Assembly (NCBI RefSeq): GCF_042453785.1
Contig: NC_091672.1
Coordinates: 3,750,001 to 3,814,000, forward strand
Reading direction: 5' to 3'
Source: Malus domestica
Taxonomy: Eukaryota > Streptophyta > Magnoliopsida > Rosales > Rosaceae
DNA: 64,000 nt
The notes beneath the pieces are model-generated. The model was not told where the DNA came from. It ran no database searches and saw only the letters and a program-made list of their open reading frames with translations. Shown piece by piece: positions 32,271-43,756 of this stretch. The translations under genes were made by a program, and so were the position numbers. The first letter of the stretch is position 1. Every line of letters begins with the position of its first letter.

Positions 32271-35200
32271 ATGACGCTGGGCTCAGGAGGATCGAGTGTC
32301 GTGGGTGAGTTTATCATTACCCAAGTCATCGTTTGATCGAATTTTGCCTTGATCTTTTTGTTCTTGTGTAATTTTGATCGATTGTGCAAATGGTTTTTTG
32401 TTGATTTTGTGGTTTATGGGTTTTTTGATATGATTTCGCATGTGGGTAGGTGAGTTTGGCCTTTAGTTGATTTAATTATTGCATTTTCCAGCTGGGTTTT
32501 TTTGTTGCGTTGAATTGAATTGTGTTTCCCTAATGTTTTTTAATTCGTTTAATTGCAATCAAAATATTGAGCTCATTTCTGAATAATTTTGCGCATGCAG
32601 TATTTGAACTTTGAAAGGTAAGATTGAACTTTGTGTTTGTCTTTGAAATATAGAGTGTATTTATGAGGAAAAGATCAATTTTTTTTTGTATATTCAAATT
32701 TGTATTTTGTATAAATTATAAACCAAAGTAGTTTTTGTCTTCGAACTTTTTTTCTTCTAATTATTGTCCATTGAAATTTGAAGCTGCCAACTAATGTTCC
32801 CGCTCAATCCAAGCATGTTTTGGTTTCTCTGCATACAAGTTTTTGGTTGTGTTTGTGTTTATCATTCCTAAAACTGTACAACAACAACAACAACAACAAC
32901 AAAGCCTTTTCCCACTAAGTGGAGTCGGCTATATGAATCCTAGAACGCCATTGCGCTCGGTTTTGTGTCATGTCCTCCGTTAGATCCAAGTACTCTAAGT
33001 CTTTTCTTAGAGTCTCTTCCAAAGTTTTCCTAGGTCTTCCTGTACCCCTTCGGCCCTGAACCTCTGTCCCGTAGTCACATCTTCGAACCGGAACGTCAGT
33101 CGGCCTTCTTTGCACATGTCCAAATCACCGGAGCCGATTTTCTCTCATCTTTCCTACAATTTCGGCTACTCCTACTTTACCTCGGATATCCTCATTCCCA
33201 ATCTTATCCTTTCTCGTGTGCCCACACATCCCACGAAGCATCCTCATCTCCGCTACACCCATTTTGTGTACGTGTTGATGCTTCACCGCCCAACATTCTG
33301 TGCCATACAACATCGCTGGCCTTATTGCCGTCCTATAAAATTTTTCCTTGAGCTTCAGTGGCCTACGACGGTCACACAACACGCCGGATGCACTCTTACA
33401 CTTCATCCATCCAGCTCGTATTCTATGGTTGAGATCTCCATCTAATTTTCCGTTCTCTTGCAAGATAGATCCTAGGTAGCGAAAACGGTCGCTTTTTGTG
33501 ATCTTCGCTAGATTGCTCCGGTCATTAGTGTGGATAAGTATATAAAAGGATAGAGATAGGAAAGCAAACACAAGATGTACGTGGTTCACCCAGATTGGCT
33601 ACGTCCACGGAATAGAAGAGTTCTCATTAATTGTGAAGGGTTTACACAAGTACATAGGTTCAAGCTCTCCTTTAGTGAGTACAAGTGAATGATTTAGTAC
33701 AAATGACATTAGGAAATATTATGGGAGAATGATCTCGTAATCACGAAACTTCTAAGTATCGGAGTGTGGTGTCGTCTTGACTTGCCTTATCTCTCTCATT
33801 TCCTAAAACTGTAAATAAAAGGAATTTATTAAGAATGTAAGATTCTGGTTATGTTCCCATACACTTTCAACCATGTATAACCCTTGAGTTTTCTTGCAGT
33901 CCCACGAAACTTCAGATTGCTGGAGGAACTTGAACGTGGAGAAAAAGGTATTGGGGATGGCACTGTCAGCTATGGGATGGATGACGGAGATGACATCTAC
34001 ATGCGTTCTTGGACTGGCACCATCATTGGTCCCCACAATGTAAATTTCGCTTCGCGTTTCGAGTATATCATGTTTTTGTTTAACGTTTGTTTTGTCAGAT
34101 TTCATGTGTGCTTATCAGAAAAGATTGTGTTGGATTTGTAGTCTCGCCAGAATTTCAAGAAAGTCTATTTAAATTTATTGCAAATAGTCCCTGATTTAGA
34201 CCTTCAAGGGAGAAAGTGTTGATTGTGCAAAGCATACTAGATCCTAAAAGGATATGTGTTTAGTGTCAAGCATCGGCTGAACTAACTAAAATATAATTAC
34301 AATGTAGTGGGTTTCACAGGTGATGCAAGTTACGTGTGCCTGCTTAAAAACTGACTTTAATTGTTCAATCTCTTTCTTTAAATGACCTATTTTAGAAAAG
34401 GAAGGTGCATTGCCGGGAGTGAGGCTTGGTTTTATGCTCTTCAAATCTCGTGAATAAAAGGAAGAAGCTTCCCTTTCCCAACCTTCAAATATAGCATAAA
34501 ATCTTTCGGAGCTAATTCTTTCTATATTCCCCTTCATTGAATCAGTTTACTGTTAAATAAATCTTTTCTACTGCTTCATAATATATTTTTCCGTGTATTT
34601 TTTGTTTAATGTAATATTTCCATTTTTTACTCTTTTCCAGACTGTACATGAAGGTCGGATCTATCAGTTGAAATTGTTCTGTGATAAAGATTACCCTGAG
34701 AAGCCACCAAGTGTTCGTTTTCATTCTCGGGTTAACATGACTTGTGTTAACCATGAAACTGGAGTGGTATGGTCATAATTTCATTACATGATTTTTAGTT
34801 CAGTTGTTTTGCGTTTTGCTTTGCATATTCTTTTCTCACTCCAGCTAGTGATTTGCACTTACGATACATAATGGATTTGTCTTTTGTTTTTGGGAGAAGA
34901 AAATAAGGTACTTTAGTCATTTACAACCACAGGATTGTCTCCCCCAGACCAGACGGGTTTTGGACCAGATGTAATGACTATTAAAAATTCAGTCCAACCG
35001 ATGTTCAGTTTGACAATATCTGAGTGCATTTGACAATATGTAATGTATTTGTCTTTTGTTTTGGCGAGAAGAAAAATAAAGTACCTTAGTCTTTTACAAC
35101 CGCTACAACAAAAAACCACATTATTCCCCCCCCCCCCCCCAACCCAACACGCATGCACGCACTCTCTATTCTTCAATGATATTGAATATGATTATAAGAA

Positions 35201-35459
35201 CAGTGAAGCCGGACCAGACGAATTTTTGACCAGGTGTATGACTATTGAAAATTCAGTCCACGTGGTTGTGCTTAACGATATTTGGTTTGACAATATCTGA
35301 GTGCATTTGATTCGATAGGTGGAACCAAAGAAGTTTGGACTTCTTGCAAACTGGCAGCGAGAGTACACCATGGAAGATATTCTGACACAGCTGAAAAAGG
35401 AGATGGGAGCCCCACATAACCGGAAGTTGGTCCAGCCTCCAGAAGGTACCTACTTCTAG
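32271..35459 (+). CDS. Ubiquitin-conjugating enzyme E2 variant (UEV1/MMZ type), 4 exons
   Basis: Exons 32271-32304, 33900-34039, 34641-34766 and 35319-35459 join to 146 residues. UEV1 proteins have the E2 fold but no catalytic cysteine. They pair with UBC13 (UBC35/36 in plants) to build Lys63-linked ubiquitin chains in DNA-damage tolerance and signalling. The sequence matches the family throughout: [25 protein letters not shown], the [11 protein letters not shown] strand, and [16 protein letters not shown]. It has no Cys at the E2 active-site position. The short first exon codes only the variable start ([11 protein letters not shown]) and precedes a 1.6-kb intron that contains a LINE end and an LTR-like piece. 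The leader (about 32000-32270) is CT-rich. All splice junctions are GT/AG. Complete and very probably functional. Confidence 0.95.
32878..33525 (-). mobile_element. LINE 3' end in UEV1 intron 1
   Basis: The minus strand encodes the C-terminal part of a plant non-LTR retrotransposon polyprotein ([53 protein letters not shown]). It is followed by the 3' tail with 'cccactaagtgg' and a (TTG)n end. The piece is 5'-truncated, antisense to UEV1, and its frame is broken between the two open parts (33125-33589 and 32915-33115). Confidence 0.85.
33526..33830. repeat. LTR-like fragment in UEV1 intron 1
   Basis: Starts near 'tgtggataagtatataaaag', with a TATA-like box, and contains 'gatgtacgtggttcaccc'. 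This style of sequence is common in plant LTRs, but neither the ends nor a target duplication could be fixed. It abuts the LINE fragment. Confidence 0.4.
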
Positions 35460-36817
35460 CTTTCAAGACCGTATAGTTATCATCATGGATCCAATTGCAT
35501 ATACTATATGCAATATATAGTTTGTAATGCCCTCGTAGATCCTATGTTAAGAACATGCAGGGGAGTGCCCCCAAAAAGTTTCTCCTGTCACCTCTCCATG
35601 GCTTCGTCTTTGTTTTGCTTTTGTATTTTATCGAACTGTGTTGAAGGGATGCTGTTTCATTAATGGGATTTTTATGTGTGTCAAATATTTAACATACCCT
35701 TTAAGTGGAATATTCCACTCTTTATCTGTATATATACTCATTCGCCATCGTATTTGTTCTAGATTTGTTGTTTTCTTTTTTGTTAATTTGAGGGTAAAAC
35801 GTATCAAATTGCAAGCATTATATTTTGAAAAGGGGGCCGGTAAATCAAACCCCAAGTTCCATGCAAGAAAATTGTGGTTGTAAGCGAAACTGGAACGACA
35901 GTAGGAAGCATGTGTCTCTCTGAATTGGGCACTAATTGTGTTGTTAAAAGATTAACTGTAAATTGTGTTGTGTCCATTATCTGTGCATTTGTTCAAAGTA
36001 AATTGTTTGAGATGTACTGTTATGGGATCTCAAGACGATCGAGGTCCGGTAGCCGTCTACCGCAATCTTTTTGATGCAGAAGCACGAAATCTAATCACTA
36101 AAGAATCAGTTTGAGCCTCCATTTGGTTAGCATTAGGGATATTTTGAGTGAAGGACTAGTGTTGGATATTCAACTTTTTTCAGTAGGGAAAATTGACAAT
36201 TTTTAATTGTTCAAATCTCAATTTTATTTAAAAAATTCAAGAAGCAAATTGAAAGTGATTTTGCGGATACTTCGATAAGGATCTAATATAATGGATTTGA
36301 GTTTTGACACGAACGTCATCTAAAGCATGCCACGTTTGGTGATTAATTAACGACTAAACTGGATAACTCGTTAGATTTAATTTATTGGGAATTGAAGGTA
36401 TATTATTCCAAATCTCTCAAATTGGTAAGATAACACCATCATTGTGGAGCTAAAAATAATCACAAGGCGACACGTGGATTTTGGATAAAAGATAACAAAA
36501 AGACCCTTGAGGCATATCGGGATTCCTACGCGTGAGCAGCAGACAATCATCTCTCAACCAAATCAAAAGTGTTCAAAATAGGTAACCAATTCAAAGATAT
36601 TCTCATCCATCCTCATCCTATATTTTCCACAAGGTAATCATTCCATAACTTACAAAATATTCCACATAAATCACGTAACCCCCAAAATATTTATTCCAAA
36701 AATGTATTGATTAACCAATTAATGGATTAATTGTCTTATTAATCCATTAAATCACACATTAAACCATAAGTTACACCCTAAAAAACATCCAAGGTGTTCG
36801 TCTTGAGGAATATCTAG
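35460..36817. other. UEV1 3' flank and intergenic DNA
   Basis: Includes the likely UEV1 3' UTR (to about 35900) and then A+T-rich DNA without a recognisable gene. Confidence 0.5.
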
Positions 36818-38480
36818 TGAGGACGTTTCTTGGCCAATGAGCACACAGCTCCCCGAAAGGTTGGCGCCGATTGATGTTGTCTGTCAGGTTTCTGCTTATT
36901 GTCGGGCTGTAAGAGAAGGGACAGAGTTAATCATGAAAGGTGCCTTTGTGGGGCCTTAGGTGTAGGCCTTGAGGCTCACAATCAAAATTAACCTTTAGGT
37001 GTTCAGGCGTGCCACTGCCATATTTAGCATGATAGATGTAAAACAGAGGTTTAGTTTGAGTAAATATGCCCGAGTTTAGTAATGAAAGGTGCCTTTGTGG
37101 GGCATTTGGTTTAGGCCTTGAGGCTTCCAATCAAAACTAACCGAATACTTAAACATATATCGGTTGTTTCATTGTTGCAGAAGTATCACAACCGTTATAC
37201 TTTAATTGCCTGAGCCCGCATAGCAGAATGAATTTAGATAGGTGCCTTTGTCGGGCCTTAGGTATAGGCCTTGAGGCTTCCTATCAAAGTTAATTCTATA
37301 CTCAAGCGTTTTTGTAGCAATCCTGATATAACAGAAGTGAAACTAGAAAATAGGCTAATTACTTGCGACCCAAGTAACTTAGGACTTCTTGTTATGAAGG
37401 ACTGTCGTGGATGGGTTAAGTCGACATAAGGCTCTTTTTTATGCCTTGAGACCAAGGACTTTTAATTGATCAATCTCGTCTGCCCGAATGGTTAGAACTT
37501 AGAAGTCTTTTAATCATAAACTGGCTAGAAATAACTTGGATGCAGATGGAAATATACATCATATTACTAGATTCATGAATGAAAGACAAAAACAAAGGAG
37601 GTCGGGCAAGGTTGATCGTCTTGCAACTTCCTCTCTTTGTGATTTACAAAGGGTTTGAATGCTAGAAGGGGAGATTGGGAGATGAGTTTATATGAGGGAA
37701 TCGATACTACAACAAGATTTAAACAAGGTAGCAGAGCTTTTACAAAGACTTTCTGGTGAAGGTTGATCCCGAAAGGGATGAAGGCTTAGGTGCTAACTAC
37801 AGCTTCATGAAGGCAAATCTGGTTTGAGCAGAGTTTGTGCTTGTATTTGTTTGTTTAATTGAGTGTCCTTGTCTCTGATTTTTCTTCCTCCTTTTATAGA
37901 CGATTTGGCCTGGCTGCCTGCAGTATTGATTTTGCCCGAATGCATCTGAAAGGTAGTGACTCATCAACTTTTTACTTGTACTGCCATTGTAAGGTACTTT
38001 TGGGCTGATTAGCTGGCTGGTTTACACCACTTGATCTTTAGGTAGGTGAGCAAGTGGTTTGAATGATCTGCACTTGGTCGAGAAACAAGCCCCTTCTTTC
38101 TTCTGGGCTTCGGTTGGGCCTTGGGCTTCTCGCTTTCCATTCCTTTGTCTGGGCTAACTCCTTTTTGAGCCCAAAGTTCAAGTTTTATTCCAAACACAAG
38201 GGCCGGCCAACTTTTCTCCAAAGGGGACCGGCCACCCTCTCTTATAAAAACCCCATTTTCTTCTCAACAATTGACTTCCAACACTCTTGCAAAACTTTAA
38301 AAACTCTTTAAACACTTTTCTCTCTAAATTCTAACTTTGGCATTAGAGGTGCTTCGGCCAAAGCCCCCCCCATTCATCGTGGGTGCATGAGGCTCTTGAC
38401 CTTGACCATAAGGTGTTGATTGTTTTGTAGGTGCAATTTTGTCCAAGAAGAAGGAGGAAGAAATTTGCATCCACAACCAT
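36818..38480 (+). repeat. Dispersed 1.4-kb repeat, copy 2, with promoter-like end
   Basis: 36818-38198 matches 15538-17004. The sequence continues with a palindromic 'ggccggcc' patch, a TATA-like 'cttataaaaacccc' near 38240-38254, and 'ggtgcttcggcc'. This is the layout of an LTR's U3-to-R end in plus orientation. No coding region follows, so it is a lone LTR or a fragment. Confidence 0.6.
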
Positions 38481-38488
38481 AATAGTAA

Positions 38489-38702
38489 GGGTGTGTTTGG
38501 AAGTGTGCTTGAAAGGACTGAAAGTATTTTTGATGGAACGTACTTTTGAAATCAATCATTTACAATAATGCAAATGAATTTTTGAAAAAAAAAAAAAATG
38601 AAATGTGCTTCTTTCCAATTGCACTATAAGTGTTTTTGGAATCTAAAAATATTTTTTCCATAAGCATTTTCATTCATTTTAGAAGCACTTTCAAACACAC
38701 CC
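38489..38702. mobile_element. 214-bp Tourist/PIF-type MITE
   Basis: The ends GGGTGTGTTTGGAAGTG and CACTTTCAAACACACCC are inverted repeats. Flanked by taa at 38486-38488 and 38703-38705, the three-base duplication expected for PIF/Harbinger-like elements. Confidence 0.8.
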
Positions 38703-38776
38703 TAATTCATTTGTCATCTTCAACTCCGACATAATTTAGAAGTTTGTCTTCATTTTAACTTAATGAATCAATAGAA

Positions 38777-39135
38777 CTTTTTTTTTTTTGAAAACCTCAA
38801 CGGTACGAGGGTAATTTTATTGATAACGAACAAACAAGATACACCTAGTCAGGGGGGACATAAACCTTACACCTCCAAAAAACAGAGACAACAAAAAGGA
38901 ATACACTAGAAAGAAGGGGGGGACATAAATCTTACCCTTCTAGAAACAAAAAATGAGAATGATACAAAGAAAAGAGGGGGGGACATGAAACCTAACCCCT
39001 CTAGAACCAAACATGAAGGTCTAAACCTGCAAAACAAGTCAAACAACACCATAAAGATAGGAGAAAAAAAAGGAAAGTGAAACAAACCTGGATGCCGACA
39101 TGCACATTAATTTGAGAAACGGTAACCAGGCAAGC
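38777..39135 (-). mobile_element. LINE 3'-UTR fragment
   Basis: Starts with a T-run (the poly-A tail on the minus strand). Inward of it is the reverse complement of 'ataaaatt..cctc.taccgt.gag.ttt', the same tail as the plus-strand LINE ending at 51960. It contains three repeats of 'ggggggacat(a/g)aa'. No protein part remains. Confidence 0.7.
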
Positions 39136-40174
39136 CAACATAGTCAGAAGACAGACGAAACGTGTATATACATAGAGTATTATTATCAGGATGATACTAT
39201 CCACACATTTATTCTTCAATTAATTCAATTAGACGGACGAAAATTAAGAGAGTTGTGTGAATAACACCGTCCTTATTATTATTTCTATTTTGAAGATCAA
39301 GTACACTGTATTTGAAACGGTTATAGGAGTATATATTTTATTTCATTTTACACATTTATGACTATTTAAGCATTGTTGCTTATACATTACACAAGAGCTT
39401 AGCTGTGAATTATTATTCAAATATTGTGTCAGCATTGATCTAATTTGGATTTTTGTAACCAAGTGGGAATACGCAAAAACAAGTAAAATTAGGTGACCCA
39501 ACTATCACAACTTGTTTTCCGGTAAATATTTAGTATTTGTTGCTTGGACTTATGCCCTCCACTTCCTCAGATATATACTTTTATGGCGTTGATACACCGT
39601 TATTGTAGTGTTCTATACCAAATACAATAGCAATATGTGTAAATTTTTTACCATATAATGTTCAAAAATTAGCACGAGATGTTACGACTGTTAAAATATT
39701 TTGCATCAACCGTGTCTTTGAGAAAATCGCTCCAACTAATACCGATATCTTCTGTGATAAAATCTCACACCTGACAAATTATGTAAATAATAATTATCAA
39801 GTTGACGAAAATAAATTTTTAACCTGTCTCTACGATAATTCGACAACAAATACGGCAAATACATGTTGTGTAAGTTGCTGTTCCTCCCTTGTAAACAAGC
39901 GAGTGGTGTACAGATGCATGGACCGTGAAGAATGAGTCAGCAACAGCCCAAACACTAGGGAACAGACGCACGCAAGTGACAACTTGGCGCACGGCTTTCA
40001 CATTCGGTGCCGACTTTACTGAGCACATTTTTGGCATTCTTCAACGCACTGCTCACTTGTCAAAGTCAATCACTTCTTCTATGTATATGGTTTTCTTTCT
40101 TTCTTCTGTTTATGTTGAGCAAAACTCTAGATTCGGCTTTTCACTCTCATTCTCAATTAATTGTAAAAGTTGAA
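39136..40174. other. Intergenic, no gene seen
   Basis: A short stretch at about 39190-39275 ('cacacatttattcttcaatt', 'gacggacgaaaatt') resembles part of the MITE at 49844-49990. Otherwise nothing is recognised. Confidence 0.45.
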
Positions 40175-40183
40175 TTAAAATTA

Positions 40184-40337
40184 GGGAATTACAATGAAAA
40201 GTTCTCGGTACTGTTCGTTTTAACGAAAAATCATATTTTTACATTAAAAAGTCAATCCTGGTACTATTCATTTTATCCTTTATGTTGTCATTATCGTTAA
40301 AACTCAAAGTTTTCAAACCATTTTCATTAGCTTTTCT
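40184..40337. mobile_element. 154-bp MITE, copy 1
   Basis: Starts gggaattacaatgaaaag and ends in an inverted 'cttttcttt'. Flanked by ttaaaatta at 40175-40183 and 40338-40346. The copy at 62258-62411 has the same length and about 85% similar sequence by eye. Confidence 0.85.
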
Positions 40338-40346
40338 TTAAAATTA

Positions 40347-41949
40347 TGATTCTTATTAATTATGAGATGAAAATTTTCAACTTTAGAATACTTAAAGACG
40401 AGAAATGCTAAGAGGATTATCTTAAAAGTGAATTTTTTTATGGATTCTTTGTCATCTAATAGTTTAACGTCAATTTCCGTGCCAACATTATGAATATTGT
40501 GCAAAAAACATAAAATGATAGAAAATATATGAAGAATGTCATTGTTTTAGAGAGTTTCAATAGCATTTCTAAAAGTACACATCTTAAAATTAAAATTACG
40601 AGATAAAAAAAAAGTTGAATTTTGAAAATAAATTGGGTTTTCAAATAAAGAGTACATTGTATTCAAAGTAATAGGATCACAAAATTAAGGAGACAAAGTT
40701 TTTTCTTGAACTTGCTCAATCCATTAACTATTTTCTTAAATTGCCTACTTTCTTGCACTGTATTTAGATGAGGAAAATAAACTTGAAATGTGGACAAAAG
40801 TCAGAATTTATAATTGTCATGTACTAATTCCCTTGTTTGGATTCATATACATAGAAATTTAGAATTTCCGCGTGAAAAAAAAAACTTGAAATTTGGGACC
40901 TCCAATTCCCAAGTTTAATTCCATGTAAATAAATGTCATTTCGTAATTGCTATGATTGAGAGCTTAACAATAACAAATTCCGTATTCAAATTTTATTGTT
41001 CTTTTAATTTAAACAAATAAGAAAATTCACAAATTTTAGAAAATAAAATTCTATTATTTCAATATCCGTTATTTTAAAATTTTTTAGTAATCTCAAATTT
41101 CCTCATTCAAACAGAGTGTTAGTGTATGATAGTTTCTTTAGGTTTTTAGTATGGTGGGAGTTTCAATTTTGACCTTTCAAACTGTCTTTCAGTCTTTGTT
41201 CAAGATTTTACGTTGTAACAACTTAAAACATTACCAAGAAAGAAGATCTTCTTTGGACCGTAAAAACTCAAAAGCACAAATTTGAGGGCCTACACACGAG
41301 TTCTGGTACCCAAGGCCCCTCGATCATACACACACCATGTGTTTTGCTCAACTCGTTGTTTCTTCACAACAACCATATATAATTCAAGTCATTTAGCAAA
41401 CAAGCTAAACTTTGAACGGAAAGTTCGGCTTTTGTTTCTTCCATGGGATTAGAGGTGTGCAGGGCATCGCGTGGGTTGGTCGAGTGAATCAATTTTAATC
41501 GTGTTAATAATACTTTAAACAACCCAATTCACTTATTGAATAAGTGGTCGGGTTTTAACTTAAAAATACATTTTTGAAGTTTACAACCCAACCCAACCCA
41601 ACCTATTTAGGTTGGGTTAGTCAGATTGGTCGATAAACCCACTAAAGTAGCATGCCATCAATTGCTGTTACTTCAATCCTATCATTAGTTTCACTGCGAC
41701 ACCATCTACATCATCAATATGCCTAAATGATGCTTTTCTGTCAAGATACGCTCTCCATAATTTTCATCAAAGCTTAAGATGATCTTAGAGGAACATTTGA
41801 TATAGACGCATTTTTACGTGTAGGACGACACCTACATTCCTATTTTATGAATCTTACAAACATAAATGAACAAAATCAAAACAGAAACAATTCGCAAACA
41901 ACTAACGCTATCATTCTTCGAATTTTCATTATCTTATGTATAAGTTGCA
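40347..41949. other. A+T-rich intergenic DNA
   Basis: No gene seen. At 41452-41640 a patch with 'agaggtgtgcagggc' and repeated 'caacccaaccc' resembles one end of a hAT-type MITE; the partner end was not found. Confidence 0.45.
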
Positions 41950-41959
41950 CTCAATAATT

Positions 41960-42150
41960 GGAAAGGGGTCATCTCCGGATCCCTTCCACCTAATCTTCCC
42001 CATCAAACAATTTAAATCCTTGAAATTTGATACAACGGCTAAAAATACGGATCCACTTTAAAAGTTATAATAACTTTAATCGTTAAATCAAATTTCAAGA
42101 GTTTTGATTGTTTGATTAGAAGGATTACGTGGAAGGAATCCATCCCTTTT
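41960..42150. mobile_element. 191-bp MITE in the CAF1 upstream region
   Basis: The ends ggaaaggggtcatctccgg and, inverted, aaaagggatggattcc are similar, with a further shared 'ttccac.taat' block. Flanked by ctcaataatt at 41950-41959 and 42151-42160. Confidence 0.85.
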
Positions 42151-42169
42151 CTCAATAATTAACTACATG

Positions 42170-42387
42170 GAGGTGGATCGTCTGCCTCCTATTTCCATAC
42201 TCTTTCCATTTTCTATTGTTTGTATGGTTACAGTTAAGCCACGTCTACATTTTATATTATTTTTTTATATAAACAATAAAACAAAAAGTAATAAGAATAT
42301 AAAATACTGATATAACTTAACCATGACCACACAAAATAAGAAAAAATAAAAAGAGTATGAAAATGGAAGGGCAGACAATCCATTTTC
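42170..42387. mobile_element. 218-bp MITE next to the previous one
   Basis: The ends gaggtggatcgtctgcc and, inverted, gaaaatggattgtctgcc match well. Flanked by taactacatg at 42160-42169 and 42388-42397. Internal 'catactctt', 'tggttacagttaagccacgt' and its inverted partner relate it to the MITE at 30038-30258. Confidence 0.9.
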
Positions 42388-42907
42388 TAACTACATGCCC
42401 ATTTTTTATGTCCACATCACCCGATTCACCCCACTAATCAACATGGTCGTATGATTACGGACTCAGCCACTACACGACAAACCCAAGTCGGCCCACCACT
42501 TTCCTACTTTAGCTAATTTTCAGTTGTACAATATTCACAAAACTCCAAATCAATAAACTAGCCAATCACCGACAACCACCTTTATTTAATTCCAATAAAA
42601 AACCCCCAAAAAATAAATAAAAATAGTATTCCGCAACAAATCGGGGAATAAAAGTGAATAAATTATAAATAAAAAAACTAAATGATTGCCCCACGTCTCT
42701 CACTTCTCTCTCATCCCTTTCTCTCTCTAAACTATCGATTGATTTGTATAAAACTGCCCCCTTTTTTCTTGTTCCTCCCTCAAAATCATCCGTCAAACGC
42801 ACACCAAATTCCACCCTCGTTTTTATTTATTTATTTTTTTAATTTCAGCGACAAACAATCGTCGATTCGGATCCGATTTCGCAATCCGATCTGGACGACC
42901 TTCTGCG

Positions 42908-43756
42908 ATGTCATCATCCGGCCCCCCTCCACCCAAGCCTCCGCCGCCACGAGACATCCTGATCCGCTCGGTGTGGTCCGATAACCTCGAGTCCGAGTTC
43001 GAACTGATCCGATCCGTCATCGACGATTACCCTTTGATTTCCATGGATACCGAATTCCCGGGCGTCGTGGTCCGACCCGACTCCAACGATCCCAATTTCT
43101 ACCACCGCGAGCCCGCCGCGCACTACCTCATGCTCAAGGCCAACGTCGATCGCCTCAATCTGATCCAGGTCGGCCTCACCCTCTCGGACGACAGCGGAAA
43201 TCTGCCGGATTTGGGGACCAAGAATCTGTATATATGGGAATTCAATTTCCGGGACTTCGATGTCGCGCGGGACGCCCACGCGCACGACTCGGTCGAGTTG
43301 CTTCGCCGCCAGGGGATCGATTTCGAGCGGAACCGGGATTTCGGGGTGGACTCGGTCCGGTTCGCGGAGCTGATGATGTCGTCGGGGCTCGTCTGCAACG
43401 ACGCCGTAAACTGGGTCACGTTCCACAGCGCCTACGATTTCGGGTACCTGGTCAAGATGTTGACTCAGCGAGTCTTGCCGGACGAGTTGTCGGTGTTCTT
43501 GAATTACGTGAGGGTTTTCTTTGGGTCTGGAGTGTACGACGTGAAGCACCTGACGAGGTTCTGCGCCGCCCTCTATGGTGGGCTGGATCGGGTCTGCCAG
43601 ACGCTGAATGTGGGTCGGGTTGCCGGTAAGAGCCACCAGGCCGGGTCGGATAGCCTGCTAACCCTGCACGCGTTCCAGAGGATCAGAGAGGTCTATTTTC
43701 CGAAGGATGGGATCGTGAAGTACGCCGGCGTTTTGTATGGTCTAGAGGTTTCTTGA
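42908..43756 (+). CDS. CCR4-associated factor 1 (CAF1) deadenylase
   Basis: Intronless, 282 residues: the DEDD-type 3'-5' exonuclease subunit of the CCR4-NOT complex that shortens mRNA poly(A) tails in the cytoplasm. Plant members of this intronless group (At5g22250-like) are typically stress-induced. A Pro-rich start (6-14) is followed by the RNase D fold. Catalytic positions visible: D47 and E49 in MDTEF, D177 in the AYDFGYL motif, D248 with H243 in [17 protein letters not shown] and the [10 protein letters not shown] segment also fit. Length is normal for the family. The coding region is much more G+C-rich than its surroundings, which also opens long antisense frames. The upstream 950 bp contain two MITEs. 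Start chosen at the first ATG before the family's N-terminus. Confidence 0.95.
   Translation: MSSSGPPPPKPPPPRDILIRSVWSDNLESEFELIRSVIDDYPLISMDTEFPGVVVRPDSNDPNFYHREPAAHYLMLKANVDRLNLIQVGLTLSDDSGNLPDLGTKNLYIWEFNFRDFDVARDAHAHDSVELLRRQGIDFERNRDFGVDSVRFAELMMSSGLVCNDAVNWVTFHSAYDFGYLVKMLTQRVLPDELSVFLNYVRVFFGSGVYDVKHLTRFCAALYGGLDRVCQTLNVGRVAGKSHQAGSDSLLTLHAFQRIREVYFPKDGIVKYAGVLYGLEVS

Noticed and set aside
34286-34537. 83-codon minus-strand frame in UEV1 intron 2
   Set aside because: It looks somewhat coding (Lys/Glu/Ser-rich) but matches nothing I recognise and has no splice or start context; possibly an old transposon remnant. Not listed as a gene.
35123-35140. Run of about 18 C
   Set aside because: A homopolymer in UEV1 intron 3, possibly length-variable or a sequencing difficulty; no function implied.
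42914-43636. 240-codon open frame on the minus strand opposite CAF1
   Set aside because: It is the mirror of a G+C-rich coding region with few A/T-rich stops; it has no recognisable domain, and the plus strand clearly encodes CAF1.
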